In this document: in pieces, positions 37,345-47,105 of the stretch | Numbering within the stretch: the stretch's first letter is position 1 | How the letters are laid out: each line of letters begins with the position of its first letter | Assembly (NCBI RefSeq): GCF_014189535.1 | Contig: NZ_CP050308.1 | Location: 2,717,001-2,781,000 of the forward strand | Length of the DNA stretch: 64,000 bases | Reading direction: 5' to 3' | Origin: Rhizobium lusitanum | Lineage (GTDB): Bacteria > Pseudomonadota > Alphaproteobacteria > Rhizobiales > Rhizobiaceae | Program-made: the position numbers and the translations under genes | Notes under the pieces: generated by a model | The model's database searches: none | What the model was told of the DNA's origin: nothing | Seen by the model: only the letters and a program-made list of their open reading frames with translations

Positions 37345-37536
37345 ATGACCAAGCTTTTTTCGCGTTTCCTGAAAGACGAATCCGGCGCGACCGCCATTGA
37401 ATACGGCCTGATCGCCGCCCTGATCTCCGTCGCCATCATCACCGGCGCTACGACGTTGGGCGGTACGTTGAATACCACCTTCCGAGGTATTGCGACGAAG
37501 ATGACTTCGGCTTCCACTCAGTCCAGCGGGTACTAA
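37345..37536 (+). CDS. pilA: Flp-type major pilin
   Basis: 63-residue precursor of the Flp/PilA pilus subunit. The leader is MTKLFSRFLKDESG, with predicted cleavage after Gly14. The mature N-terminus ATAIEYGLIAALISVAIITG has Glu at +5 and Tyr at +6, the Flp signature, inside the single hydrophobic helix. GGAG lies 7 nt before the ATG. A strong terminator follows, so pilA is expected to be expressed well above the downstream assembly genes. Confidence 0.95.
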   Translation: MTKLFSRFLKDESGATAIEYGLIAALISVAIITGATTLGGTLNTTFRGIATKMTSASTQSSGY

Positions 37537-37592
37537 GGCGCAATAATAGCACCTGAAACCAACCCTGTTTCTGCAGCGTTGGTCGCTACTAA

Positions 37593-37632
37593 CGAAAACC
37601 GCTCTATTTGGCGAGCGGTTTTCGATTTTTTT
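37593..37632 (+). terminator. Rho-independent terminator after pilA
   Basis: CGAAAACCGCTC (37593-37604) pairs perfectly with GAGCGGTTTTCG (37613-37624) over 12 bp with an 8-nt loop, followed by a run of seven T (37626-37632). Confidence 0.9.
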
Positions 37633-37661
37633 ACCTATACCGCAAAGGCAGTTTATCTTTA

Positions 37662-38174
37662 ATGCTTGAAACGGCAACATTGCTGATCTTTCCGCTCTGC
37701 TTGTCGGTCGCGGCTATCTCCGACCTTTTGACCATGACGATTCCGAACCGGGTGTCGCTCATCTTGCTCGGCGCCTTTATCGTCCTTGCGCCGCTCGTCG
37801 GCTTGACGCTGCCCGAGATCGGCATGCATGCCGCTGGTGCGGCCATCGTTTTCTGCGCCTGCTTCGCGTTTTTTGCGCTGAATGTCATGGGCGGCGGCGA
37901 TGCCAAGCTGCTGGCGTCGTCGGCGCTCTGGTTCGGCTTCGATCCGTCGCTTCTCACCTTTCTCGTCTATGTCGCCTTCCTCGGCGGCGTGGTGACGATC
38001 GTTATCCTGATGATACGTTCGCAGTCGAATACCATTATGGCCATGGGCCTGCCGGTGCCGGACTCGCTGTTGATCGCCAAGAAAATCCCTTATGGCATTG
38101 CCATCGCCATTGGTGGCTTTCTGGCCTTTCCGTCGTCACCGCTGGTCACTACCATAACGTCACACGTTATCTAA
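37662..38174 (+). CDS. cpaA: CpaA/TadV prepilin peptidase
   Basis: 170-residue membrane aspartic protease that cuts the leader from PilA and the TadE-like pseudopilins. It lacks the methylase domain of PilD, as expected for CpaA. The two catalytic aspartates are in AISDLLTMTIPNR and in the GxGD-type motif NVMGGGDAKLLASS. The start at 37662 is chosen because an earlier frame would begin within the pilA terminator. Its own ribosome binding site is weak. Confidence 0.9.
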   Translation: MLETATLLIFPLCLSVAAISDLLTMTIPNRVSLILLGAFIVLAPLVGLTLPEIGMHAAGAAIVFCACFAFFALNVMGGGDAKLLASSALWFGFDPSLLTFLVYVAFLGGVVTIVILMIRSQSNTIMAMGLPVPDSLLIAKKIPYGIAIAIGGFLAFPSSPLVTTITSHVI

Positions 38175-38239
38175 ATTAGCAAATACTAAGTATTGGATTG
38201 GTGTTATGCACCATTGTATATTGTATTGCTTAAATAATA

Positions 38240-38278
38240 ATGGTTAAAGTGTAGTAGACGTAATAGAGCATTAACCAT
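38240..38278. promoter_or_regulatory. Inverted TTAACCAT pair upstream of cpaB
   Basis: ATGGTTAA (38240-38247) and TTAACCAT (38271-38278) are exact inverses, 31 bp apart centre to centre (about three helical turns), in a 165-bp AT-rich gap. TTAACCAT resembles the CtrA half-site known from Caulobacter. Regulation by CtrA is an inference. Confidence 0.45.
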
Positions 38279-38339
38279 AATTATACCAATTACAGAGCAT
38301 TCTGCGGGGCGAAGAATCGTATTCCCCAAGGAATGATCA

Positions 38340-39149
38340 ATGAAACCCGCTCGCATAATGATACTCGCAGTGGCAGTCGTCGCGGCAGGGCTTGCCGGAC
38401 TGCTGGCGATGCGTCTGGCCGGCTCGCGCAATATTGTGCAGCAGGTCGCGACGGTGGTGGAGAAGGAAGCGACGGTCAATGTGCTGGTTGCCGACGCCAA
38501 TCTTCCTGTGGGATCGCGCCTCGACGAGAAATCGATCCACTGGATGGCCTGGCCGCAAAGCGGCGTCGTCAAGGGGCTGATCACCCAAGCCGAGCGTCCC
38601 GATGCGCTGAAGGACCTGAACGGCGCGGTCGTCCGCCTGCCGATCTTCGAGGGCGAGCCGATCCGAGAGGAAAAGGTCGCCGACGCCAGCAGCCGCATTC
38701 TGTCCTCGCTATTGCCCTCCGGCAAGCGCGCCGTTGCCACCGAAATCTCGGTCGCCACGGGTGCGGGCGGTTTCATTCTCCCCAATGACCGCGTCGACGT
38801 GATCATGGTGCGCAAGGGCGATACCCAGAAATTCGTGACCGAGACCGTGCTCAGCAACGTTCGCATCCTGGCCGTCGATCAGCAGATCGAGGAAAAACAG
38901 GACGGCACCAAGGCCGTGGTCGGTACCACCGCAACGCTGGAGCTGACGCCGGACCAGACGAAGGTGCTCGCGGTTGCCCAGCAGATGGCTGACCGGCTGA
39001 CGCTGGCGCTGCGCTCGGTCGCCGACGCGCAGCAGTCGGATACGACGGCCGCCGATTATCTGCTCTCCGGCGACAATGGCGCCGTCGTCCAGGTCATCAA
39101 GTCGGGCGCGATCATTGCCAACGGCACGGCCGCGGCCAAGACACAATGA
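38340..39149 (+). CDS. cpaB: Flp pilus assembly protein CpaB (RcpC)
   Basis: 269-residue pilus protein with an N-terminal membrane anchor (about residues 5-24). The SAF/RcpC domain follows at about 45-110 (VLVADANLPVGSRLDEKSIH), then the RcpC body with RVDVIMVRKGD. Members sit in the periplasm next to the secretin. AAGGA is 7 nt before the ATG. It overlaps the cpaC upstream region by ATGA, but the actual cpaC start is a little further on. Confidence 0.91.
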   Translation: MKPARIMILAVAVVAAGLAGLLAMRLAGSRNIVQQVATVVEKEATVNVLVADANLPVGSRLDEKSIHWMAWPQSGVVKGLITQAERPDALKDLNGAVVRLPIFEGEPIREEKVADASSRILSSLLPSGKRAVATEISVATGAGGFILPNDRVDVIMVRKGDTQKFVTETVLSNVRILAVDQQIEEKQDGTKAVVGTTATLELTPDQTKVLAVAQQMADRLTLALRSVADAQQSDTTAADYLLSGDNGAVVQVIKSGAIIANGTAAAKTQ

Positions 39150-39163
39150 GAAGGGGCGAGACC

Positions 39164-40663
39164 ATGTTCAAAATCAGTCAGATAACCGGCCTTCCCCTCC
39201 TGGCGGCGCTCTCCTTCTCGGTTGCGTTTGCCGGCCTTCCGTTTGCCGAAGCACCTGTTTTCCTACAGGCCGCGGTCGCCAGGGCTGATGGTGCCGACAG
39301 TATCGTCACCATTGCCGGCCTGAACACTAAGCGCACGTTGAAGCTCGGGCTCAACAAGGCGCTCGTGGTCGACCTGCCGGCCGATGCCCATGATATCCTA
39401 GTGTCGGATCCGAAGATGGCGGACGCCGTCACGCGCACGTCGCGCCGCATTTATCTGTTCGGCAAGACGGTCGGCCAGACGAATATCTTCGTCTTCGGCG
39501 CCAATGGTCAGGAAATCGTCAGCCTCGACCTGCAGATCGAGCGCGATATTTCCGGGCTGCAGGCCAATCTCAAGCGCTTCATCCCGGACTCTGACATTAA
39601 TGTCGAGATCGTCTCCGACAATATCGTCCTGACCGGCTCGGTGCGTACACCGCAGGATTCGTCCCGCGCCGCGCAATTGGCAGGCGCCTTCCTGAAGGGT
39701 GGCGAAGCGACCACCCGCACCGAAACCGCCAGCGGCACGGGTGGCGACAGTTCGGTCGCACTCTTCGCCGAAGGACGACAGACCTCGCAGATCGTCAATC
39801 TTCTGCAGATTGAGGGCGAGGATCAGGTGACACTCAAGGTCACCGTCGCCGAGGTCAAGCGCAGCGTGCTGAAACAGATCGGCTTCGACAATCTCGTCAG
39901 CAATTCCTCCGGCCTCTCCGTCGCGCAGCTCGGCAATATCAGTGGCGATTCAACCTCCGCCACAGGCAATGGCGGTCTCAGCGCCTTGTTCAAGACCGCG
40001 CTAGGCAAATACAATGTCAGCAGCTATCTCAACGCCATGGAACAGGCCGGTGCCGTCCGCACGCTCGCGGAACCGACGCTGACGGCGATCTCGGGCCAGG
40101 CGGCGACCTTCAACTCCGGTGGCCAGACGCTCTATTCCGTCATTGACAAGGACGGTAACGTGACGATCACGCCATATACTTATGGCATCAGCCTTGCCTT
40201 CACGCCTGTCGTTCTCTCCGCCGGCCGCATCAGCCTGCATGTCCAGACCCAGGTCTCTGAACCGACCGGCACCACGGGTGCCGCGACCTACAATCGGCGT
40301 GCGGCCGATACCTCGGTCGAACTGCCGTCGGGCGGCTCGATCGCTCTTGCTGGCCTTCTGAGCGACAATGTGCAGCAATCCACCACCGGAACACCCGGCG
40401 CTTCGAAGATCCCGATTCTCGGCGCGCTGTTCCGCCAGAAGACCTTTCAGCGCGACGAGAGCGAACTGGTGATCATTGCGACGCCCTATCTCGTGCGGCC
40501 GGTGGCCCGCAACCAGATAGCCCGTCCGGACGACAATTTCTCGCCGCCGGGCGATGCCGGTGTCTTTTTCATGAACCGTGTCAACAAGATCTACGGCCGC
40601 AAGGATGCGCCGCCGGTCGCCGATGCCGATTTCCACGGCACGGTCGGCTTCATCTACAAATGA
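39164..40663 (+). CDS. cpaC: Flp pilus secretin CpaC (RcpA)
   Basis: Outer-membrane secretin for pilus exit, 499 residues. A signal peptide (about 1-41) is followed by the pilus-assembly N-terminal domain (about 45-125), a BON-like segment (about 130-200) and the secretin core (about 245-450). The core includes VRTLAEPTLTAISGQAATF and ELPSGGSIALAGLLSD. The start at 39164 has AAGGGG 7 nt upstream; the ATG at 39146 lacks this. The gene lies between cpaB and cpaD as in other alphaproteobacterial loci. Confidence 0.93.
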   Translation: MFKISQITGLPLLAALSFSVAFAGLPFAEAPVFLQAAVARADGADSIVTIAGLNTKRTLKLGLNKALVVDLPADAHDILVSDPKMADAVTRTSRRIYLFGKTVGQTNIFVFGANGQEIVSLDLQIERDISGLQANLKRFIPDSDINVEIVSDNIVLTGSVRTPQDSSRAAQLAGAFLKGGEATTRTETASGTGGDSSVALFAEGRQTSQIVNLLQIEGEDQVTLKVTVAEVKRSVLKQIGFDNLVSNSSGLSVAQLGNISGDSTSATGNGGLSALFKTALGKYNVSSYLNAMEQAGAVRTLAEPTLTAISGQAATFNSGGQTLYSVIDKDGNVTITPYTYGISLAFTPVVLSAGRISLHVQTQVSEPTGTTGAATYNRRAADTSVELPSGGSIALAGLLSDNVQQSTTGTPGASKIPILGALFRQKTFQRDESELVIIATPYLVRPVARNQIARPDDNFSPPGDAGVFFMNRVNKIYGRKDAPPVADADFHGTVGFIYK

Positions 40664-40677
40664 GGGGAACGATCGTG

Positions 40678-41424
40678 ATGCACCCCTTTTCAACCGGATC
40701 AACGAGAGACCAAACGATGGCCAGCCTCGATCGTAATGCGCCCCGCACCGGCAGGCAGCGGTTTGCCGCGCTCGCTATGATCGTGATGGCCACCGCCGTC
40801 AGCGGTTGCGCCGGCTCCAAGGACGGTATGGCCACCAGCGCCATCACTGACGACTATCGTCAGCGCCATCCGATCGTGCTGACCGACAAGGAACACCGCG
40901 TCGACATTCCCGTTTCCGTCAGCGATCGCCGTTTGACCTCCGGCATGCGCGATACCGTGCGAGGCTTCGTTCAGGATTATCGCGCGCATGCTACCGGCAC
41001 GGTGGAAATCATGACCCCGCGGGAATCGGCGAATTCGCCGGCCGCTTCCGCCCTGCGCCGGCAGATCCGCCAGGAACTGGTGGCGAGCGGCATCCCGTCG
41101 GCGCGCATCGCCGATAATTATTATCCGGCCGGCGGTCCCAGTGACGCCGCCCCGATCCGCCTGCGCTTCATTGCGACGACGGCGGTCACCAATGCCTGCG
41201 GACAATGGCCGGCGGATCTCGCCGACAATGCCTTCGACAATCAGAATTATTACAATTTCGGCTGTGCCACCCAGAACAACCTCGCCGCACAGGTCGCCAA
41301 TCCGACCGATCTCATCGCGCCGCGCGCCATGACGCCGATCGATGCCGACCAGCGCAGCAAGGTGATCGACAATTATCGCAGCGGCTCGACCGCAACCAGC
41401 ACCGCGTCAGTCAGCAGTTTCTGA
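40678..41424 (+). CDS. cpaD: Pilus assembly lipoprotein CpaD
   Basis: 248-residue CpaD-family protein, an outer-membrane lipoprotein thought to help secretin assembly. The lipobox is VSGC inside ATAVSGCAGS. The CpaD domain has HRVDIPVSVSDRRL and the Asn/Tyr-rich FDNQNYYNFGCATQNNLAAQ near the C-terminus, which is highly typical of the family. The start at 40678 has AGGGGAA 8 nt upstream; ATG at 40660 or 40717 are alternatives. Confidence 0.92.
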   Translation: MHPFSTGSTRDQTMASLDRNAPRTGRQRFAALAMIVMATAVSGCAGSKDGMATSAITDDYRQRHPIVLTDKEHRVDIPVSVSDRRLTSGMRDTVRGFVQDYRAHATGTVEIMTPRESANSPAASALRRQIRQELVASGIPSARIADNYYPAGGPSDAAPIRLRFIATTAVTNACGQWPADLADNAFDNQNYYNFGCATQNNLAAQVANPTDLIAPRAMTPIDADQRSKVIDNYRSGSTATSTASVSSF

Positions 41425-41461
41425 CCATGAGAGCCAGCCGTCGCCGGAACAGGATAAAGTC

Positions 41462-42733
41462 ATGAGCGCCATCGATTACGATATCAGGCCAACTGCGGCG
41501 GACGCCGAGGATGCGCCGCGTACGGGCGATATCGAGAACATGCGGCCGTTGCCACGCATTTCCGTGCATGCCTTCTGCGAAAGCGAGCAGTTGCACCAAG
41601 TCATGGACCGATGCGCCAACGATCGGCGCATGGCCAAGGTCAATTTCAGGATTACCGGCGGCGGCACGGCGGCGGCGGCAAACATGTTCGCCTCGGCGCC
41701 GACGCCCAATCTGATCATTCTGGAAACCCGCGCCAGTCCGCAGAATCTCCTGGCCGAGCTCGCGCCGCTGGCTGCCGTCTGCGATCCGACCACCAAGGTG
41801 GTGATCGTCGGTCATCACAATGATATCAGTCTCTATCGCGAGCTCATCCGCAACGGCATTTCCGAATATATCGTCCAGCCGGTGACCATGACCGACATCA
41901 TGGCGGCGATGGCGACGATTTTTGTCGATCCCGATGCCGAGCCGATTGGCCGCAGCGTCGCCTTCATCGGTGCCAAGGGCGGGGTAGGGGCGTCCACCAT
42001 CGCGCACAACTGCGCCTTCGGCATTTCCAACCTGTTCTCGGTCGAGACCATTCTCGCCGATCTCGACCTGCCCTACGGCACCGCCAATATCGATTTCGAC
42101 CAGGATCCGGCCCAGGGCATCGCCGAGGCTGTCTATGCGCCGGAGCGTCTCGACGAGGTTTTCCTCGACCGCCTGCTGACCAAGTGCTCGCAGCACCTGT
42201 CGCTGCTCGCCGCGCCCTCCATGCTCGATCGCGCTTATGATTTCGAAGGCCAAGCCTTTCAGCCCGTACTCGACGTCCTGCAGCGCAGCGCGCCGGTGAC
42301 CGTCCTCGACATGCCGCATATGTGGACCGAATGGACCCGCTCCGTGCTTTCGGCGGTCGATGAGGTCGTGATCTGTGCCGCGCCCGATCTTGCCAATCTG
42401 CGCAACGCCAAGAACATGCTGGACGCTCTGCGCAAGCTGCGTCCCAACGACAAGACGCCGCATCTCATCCTCAATCAGGTCGGCATGCCGAAGCGCCCCG
42501 AAATCGGCCCCTCGGAATTCTGCGAGCCGTTGGAAACCGACCCGATCGCCATCATTCCCTTCGACATCAACCTGTTCGGCAATGCAGCCAATAGCGGCCG
42601 CATGATTTCGGAAACCGATCCGAAGTCGCCGATCGCGGAAACCTTCTCGCAGATATCGCACATCGTTACCGGGCGCGTGGCGCTGAAGAAAGCAAAGAAA
42701 GGTGGCCTGCTCGGTCTCCTGAAACGGAAGTAA
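41462..42733 (+). CDS. cpaE: CpaE/TadZ pilus localisation ATPase-like protein
   Basis: 423-residue MinD/ParA-superfamily protein that places the Tad machine, usually at a pole. The N-terminal receiver-like domain (about 40-150) is followed by the ATPase fold, whose P-loop reads GAKGGVGAST near residues 170-179. The signature Lys is retained, but the canonical GK(S/T) lysine is Ala, an atypical loop known in CpaE/TadZ. DLDLPYGTANIDFDQDP follows as the Switch-like region. The C-terminus is basic. Confidence 0.92.
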   Translation: MSAIDYDIRPTAADAEDAPRTGDIENMRPLPRISVHAFCESEQLHQVMDRCANDRRMAKVNFRITGGGTAAAANMFASAPTPNLIILETRASPQNLLAELAPLAAVCDPTTKVVIVGHHNDISLYRELIRNGISEYIVQPVTMTDIMAAMATIFVDPDAEPIGRSVAFIGAKGGVGASTIAHNCAFGISNLFSVETILADLDLPYGTANIDFDQDPAQGIAEAVYAPERLDEVFLDRLLTKCSQHLSLLAAPSMLDRAYDFEGQAFQPVLDVLQRSAPVTVLDMPHMWTEWTRSVLSAVDEVVICAAPDLANLRNAKNMLDALRKLRPNDKTPHLILNQVGMPKRPEIGPSEFCEPLETDPIAIIPFDINLFGNAANSGRMISETDPKSPIAETFSQISHIVTGRVALKKAKKGGLLGLLKRK

Positions 42734-42815
42734 TTGTTTGATTTCGCATGATCGGATTGGAAAGGCGGTTCGCATTTTTCGGGGTCATGCTCCAGCGTAG
42801 AATTGGATCGACGGC

Positions 42816-44297
42816 ATGTTTGGCAGACGCGGAAATGAAGGTCCTGCAAAGAGCGGCGGCATAGCCCCTCCGCCAGCGCCGACGCGCGCTCCGTCCGCCG
42901 CGCCACCCGCAACATCGACCATATTGGTCGAGCCGGCGCGGGAGGCATCGCCGCAGCGCCAGCAGGTGCCTCCGCCGTCGATGCAGACGCCGACACGCCG
43001 CCGGCCAGCCCGCACCGAGGAATATTACGACACCAAGTCGCAGGTCTTTGCCGCACTGATCGACACGATCGACCTGTCCCAGCTTTCCAAGCTCGATGCC
43101 GAGGCCGCGCGCGAGGAAATCCGCGACATCGTCAACGACATCATCACCATCAAGAATTTCGCGATGTCGATCTCCGAGCAGGAGGAACTGCTCGAGGATA
43201 TCTGCAACGACGTGCTCGGCTACGGCCCGCTGGAGCCATTGCTGGCGCGCGACGATATCGCCGACATCATGGTCAATGGCGCCGGCCAGACCTTCATCGA
43301 AGTTGGCGGCAAGACCATCGAATCGGAGATCCGTTTCCGCGACAATGCCCAGCTTCTTTCCATCTGCCAGCGCATCGTCAGCCAGGTCGGCCGCCGCGTC
43401 GATGAATCCAGCCCCATTTGCGACGCCCGCCTGCCGGACGGATCGCGCGTCAACGTCATCGCGCCGCCGCTGTCGATCGATGGCCCGGTGCTCACCATTC
43501 GTAAATTCAAGAAGGACAAGCTGACGCTCGATCAGCTCGTCCGCTTCGGCGCCATCACGCCCGAGGGCGCGACGCTTCTGCAGATCATCGGCCGCGTTCG
43601 CTGCAATATCGTCATTTCCGGCGGTACCGGCTCGGGCAAGACGACGTTGCTGAATTGCCTCACCAACTATATCGACCGCCATGAGCGCGTCATCACTTGC
43701 GAAGATACGGCCGAACTGCAGCTGCAGCAGCCGCATGTCGTCCGTCTTGAAACCCGCCCTCCGAACATCGAAGGCGAGGGCGAGATCACCATGCGCGACC
43801 TCGTCAAGAACTGCCTGCGCATGCGTCCTGAGCGCATCATCGTCGGCGAAGTGCGCGGACCGGAGGTCTTCGACCTGTTGCAGGCGATGAACACCGGTCA
43901 TGACGGCTCCATGGGTACGCTCCACGCCAACACGCCGCGCGAATGCCTCAGCCGTATCGAATCGATGATCGCGATGGGCGGCTACAGCCTGCCGGCAAAG
44001 ACGGTCCGCGAGATCATCTCCACCTCCGTCGACGTGATCATCCAGGCTGCCCGCCTGCGTGATGGTTCGCGCCGTATCACCCAGATCACCGAGGTGATCG
44101 GCATGGAAGGCGACGTGATCATTACCCAGGACCTGATGCGCTACGAAATGGAAGGCGAGGACGCCAACGGCCGCATCATCGGCCGGCACATGTCGACCGG
44201 CGTCGGCAAGCCGCATTTCTGGGATCGTGCCCGCTACTACAACGAGGAAAAGCGCCTGGCGGCGGCCCTCGACGAGATGGAAAACAATTCGAAATAG
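42816..44297 (+). CDS. cpaF: CpaF/TadA pilus assembly ATPase
   Basis: 493-residue secretion ATPase of the VirB11/GspE superfamily that drives Flp pilus assembly. A Pro-rich, low-complexity N-terminus (about 1-65) precedes the N-terminal domain. Walker A is [14 protein letters not shown], the Asp box and Walker B are in [14 protein letters not shown], and the His box is in [16 protein letters not shown]. All catalytic elements are intact. The C-terminal half matches TadA closely. Confidence 0.95.
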   Translation: MFGRRGNEGPAKSGGIAPPPAPTRAPSAAPPATSTILVEPAREASPQRQQVPPPSMQTPTRRRPARTEEYYDTKSQVFAALIDTIDLSQLSKLDAEAAREEIRDIVNDIITIKNFAMSISEQEELLEDICNDVLGYGPLEPLLARDDIADIMVNGAGQTFIEVGGKTIESEIRFRDNAQLLSICQRIVSQVGRRVDESSPICDARLPDGSRVNVIAPPLSIDGPVLTIRKFKKDKLTLDQLVRFGAITPEGATLLQIIGRVRCNIVISGGTGSGKTTLLNCLTNYIDRHERVITCEDTAELQLQQPHVVRLETRPPNIEGEGEITMRDLVKNCLRMRPERIIVGEVRGPEVFDLLQAMNTGHDGSMGTLHANTPRECLSRIESMIAMGGYSLPAKTVREIISTSVDVIIQAARLRDGSRRITQITEVIGMEGDVIITQDLMRYEMEGEDANGRIIGRHMSTGVGKPHFWDRARYYNEEKRLAAALDEMENNSK

Positions 44298-44307
44298 GAC
44301 TTTCCCG

Positions 44308-45315
44308 ATGTTCGGTGTCGATCCAGTGGTGCTTTTGATTGTCCTGCTCGCAGCCGTTTCGGCGGCGGCGGTCTGCTATGGCGTTCTTTATTCCCGGATC
44401 GAGGCGCAGAAGAAGACGGACAGCCGCGTTAGCCGGGTCAAGGCGGCCGAGAGTGATCGCAACAAGGTCAAGGCGGCGCGCGACCGCGTGCAGGAAATGT
44501 CGAAGCGCCGCAAATCGGTGCAGGACACGCTCAAGGATCTGGAGAAGCGCCAGGTCGAGAACACCAAGAAGAAGCAGTCGCTGAAGGCGCGCCTCGTGCA
44601 GGCCGGTCTGTCGCTGACGCCGGCGCGCTTCTATCTCTTCAGCGTCCTGTTTGGCCTTTTCGTCATGGTCGTCGCCTTCCTTTTCGGCGCGCCGCTCCCC
44701 GTCATCGCCGGCCTGCCCTTCGCCGCCGCCTTCGGACTGCCGCGCTGGGTCGTCGGCTTCCTCATCAAGCGCCGGCAGAACAAGTTTCTGGAGGAGTTTC
44801 CGAACGCGCTCGATCTCATCACCCGCTCGATCCGCTCTGGCCTGCCGCTCAACGACGCCGTGCGCCTTGTGGCGAGCGAAGCGCGCGAGCCGGTCAAGTC
44901 CGAGTTCCGCAGGGTGGTCGAAACACAGCAAGTCGGCCTCAGCATGACCGATGCCTGTGCGCGCATGAACAATCACATGCCGCTACAGGAGGTGAATTTC
45001 TTCTCGATCGTCATCGCTATCCAGGCGCAGGCGGGCGGCAATCTCTCCGAAGCGCTGGGCAATCTTGCGAAGGTGCTGCGCGAGCGCAAGAAAATGAAGG
45101 CGAAGGTGATCGCGCTGTCGATGGAAGCCAAGGCCTCGGCCGTCATCATCGGTGCGCTGCCCTTCATCGTCATGCTGCTCGTCTACCTGACCTCGCCGCA
45201 ATACATGATGATCCTTTTCACCGATCCGCGCGGTCATCTGATCATGTTGCTTGCCGGCATCTGGATGGCATTCGGCATCATCATCATGCGCCAAATGGTC
45301 AATTTCGACATCTGA
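44308..45315 (+). CDS. tadB: TadB-type pilus inner-membrane platform protein
   Basis: 335-residue protein with a first membrane segment, a charged, coiled-coil-prone stretch (about residues 28-90, rich in Lys/Arg/Glu), and a T2SSF/GspF domain (about 170-300). It has membrane segments near 108-150 and at the C-terminus. LDLITRSIRSGLPLNDAVRL is the GspF-domain opening. It forms the platform with TadC beneath the ATPase CpaF. The start at 44308 lies 10 nt after the cpaF stop. Confidence 0.91.
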   Translation: MFGVDPVVLLIVLLAAVSAAAVCYGVLYSRIEAQKKTDSRVSRVKAAESDRNKVKAARDRVQEMSKRRKSVQDTLKDLEKRQVENTKKKQSLKARLVQAGLSLTPARFYLFSVLFGLFVMVVAFLFGAPLPVIAGLPFAAAFGLPRWVVGFLIKRRQNKFLEEFPNALDLITRSIRSGLPLNDAVRLVASEAREPVKSEFRRVVETQQVGLSMTDACARMNNHMPLQEVNFFSIVIAIQAQAGGNLSEALGNLAKVLRERKKMKAKVIALSMEAKASAVIIGALPFIVMLLVYLTSPQYMMILFTDPRGHLIMLLAGIWMAFGIIIMRQMVNFDI

Positions 45316-45336
45316 TCGGAAGGAAAGACACAGCCC

Positions 45337-46314
45337 ATGGCCGATATTGCCGCCAAGTTGACCGATCCGAGTATGATCCTCGCCGTTTTCGTGGCGATTG
45401 CTGTCTTTGCCACATTCTACACGATAGCCGTGCCCTTCCTCGAGCGCGGCGATCTCAACAAGCGCATGAAGGCGGTCTCCACCGAGCGCGAGCAGATCCG
45501 CGCCCGTGAACGCGCCCGGATGAACACGGACGGCGGCAAGGCGTCCCTGCGCAGCCAGAACAACAAAAACGTCCGCCAGATCGTCGAGCGCTTCAATCTC
45601 CGCAACGCGCTGGTCGATACCAACACCGTCAATCGCCTGCGCGCCGCCGGCCTGCGCTCGGAAAACGCGCTGAACATGTTCCTGGTGGCGCGCTTCCTGC
45701 TACCCTTTCTGTTCCTGGCCGTGGCCGTCTTCTTGGTTTTCGGCCTCGGCTATTTCGCCGCCAAGCCGTTTCCCCTCCGTCTTCTCGGTGTCATCGGACA
45801 CAGCTATGTCGGTTTCTACTCACCGAATATCTATATCTCCAACCGGGTCGCCAAGCGGCAGAAATCCATCAAGCGCGCCTGGCCGGATGCACTCGACCTG
45901 ATGCTGATCTGCGTGGAATCGGGCATCTCCATCGAGGCCGGCATGCGCCGCGTCTCCGAAGAGATGGCGGAGCAATCGCCGGCACTTGCCGAGGAAATGG
46001 TGTTGACCACGGCCGAGCTCTCGTTCCTGCAGGAGCGTCGCACCGCCTTCGACAATCTCGCCGCCCGCACCCAGATCGAAATCGTCAAGTCGGTGACGCA
46101 GGCCCTGATCCAGGCGGAACGCTACGGCACGCCTGTCTCGCAGGCGCTGCGCGTGCTGGCGCAGGAAGGCCGCGACGAGCGCATGAACGAGGCGGAAAAG
46201 AAAGCGTCCGCCCTTCCGCCGAAACTGACCGTGCCGATGATCGTCTTCTTCCTGCCTGTCCTGATGGCCGTCATCCTCGGCCCGGCCATCATCCAGGTGA
46301 TGGATAAGTTCTGA
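45337..46314 (+). CDS. tadC: TadC-type pilus inner-membrane platform protein
   Basis: 325-residue partner of TadB. There is one N-terminal membrane segment, a basic linker, two segments near 113-160, then the T2SSF domain with WPDALDLMLICVESGISIEA and a final hydrophobic segment. The gene follows tadB by 21 bp and ends the contiguous pilA-tadC run. Confidence 0.91.
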   Translation: MADIAAKLTDPSMILAVFVAIAVFATFYTIAVPFLERGDLNKRMKAVSTEREQIRARERARMNTDGGKASLRSQNNKNVRQIVERFNLRNALVDTNTVNRLRAAGLRSENALNMFLVARFLLPFLFLAVAVFLVFGLGYFAAKPFPLRLLGVIGHSYVGFYSPNIYISNRVAKRQKSIKRAWPDALDLMLICVESGISIEAGMRRVSEEMAEQSPALAEEMVLTTAELSFLQERRTAFDNLAARTQIEIVKSVTQALIQAERYGTPVSQALRVLAQEGRDERMNEAEKKASALPPKLTVPMIVFFLPVLMAVILGPAIIQVMDKF

Positions 46315-46456
46315 TACGCGGATCTTGCCGCAGGGCTTGGAGGCAGCTAGTCTGCCCCCCTGCGCAACTGGCGATATGAGATGGGCGACCATCGGGGAGC
46401 GCGGGCAAGATAGTGCCGCTCACCTGGGCAAATTCCAATCGAACGGGAGTTGCTAT

Positions 46457-47101
46457 ATGTCGTCCATCGCTGTCTTTTTCAGCATTTTAGCTGCCATCTC
46501 CATCGGGGCGGCCAGTCCTGGTCCGAGTTTCGTTCTCGTTTCCCGTATCGCCGTTTCCCGCTCGCGCAAGGCCGGTCTTGCTGCAGCCCTCGGCATGGGT
46601 GTGGGCGCGGTTATTTTTGCGACATTGGCGTTGGCCGGGTTGAATGCCCTGCTGATGCAGGTCGAATGGCTGTATCTCGCCCTGAAGATCGCCGGTGGCC
46701 TCTATCTGATTTATCTCGGGATTGGAATCTGGCGCGGCGCGGCTGAGGATCTCGTCGTCGACGCTCCCGCTGCCCCGTCCAGCATGAGCGTCGGTCGCAA
46801 TTTCTGGTTCGGGCTTGGAACGCAGCTCAGCAATCCGAAGACCGCTATTTTCTATGGCAGCATCTTTGCGGCGCTTCTCCCGGCCGATCCCGCTTGCTGG
46901 TTGATACTCGCAATGCCGCCGGCGATCTTCGTGATCGAGGCGGGCTGGTATACGGTTGTGGCGCTCGCCTTTTCGTCAGACCGTCCGCGCGCGTTCCATC
47001 TGAAATCCAAGCTCTGGATCGATAGGACCGCGGGCGCCGTTATGGGTGCGCTCGGCGCCCGGCTGGTGACTGAAAGCCTACCACGGCATATCTGGCGCTG
47101 A
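46457..47101 (+). CDS. LysE-family exporter
   Basis: 214-residue LysE/RhtB translocator with about six hydrophobic segments. The family motif near the start is GAASPGPSFVLVSRIAVSRS, and GLGTQLSNPKTAIFYGSIF is the second signature. It exports amino acids or related solutes; the substrate is unknown. GGGAG is 7 nt before the ATG. The gene sits inside the tad region but has no evident role in pili. Confidence 0.86.
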   Translation: MSSIAVFFSILAAISIGAASPGPSFVLVSRIAVSRSRKAGLAAALGMGVGAVIFATLALAGLNALLMQVEWLYLALKIAGGLYLIYLGIGIWRGAAEDLVVDAPAAPSSMSVGRNFWFGLGTQLSNPKTAIFYGSIFAALLPADPACWLILAMPPAIFVIEAGWYTVVALAFSSDRPRAFHLKSKLWIDRTAGAVMGALGARLVTESLPRHIWR

Positions 47102-47105
47102 AGGC

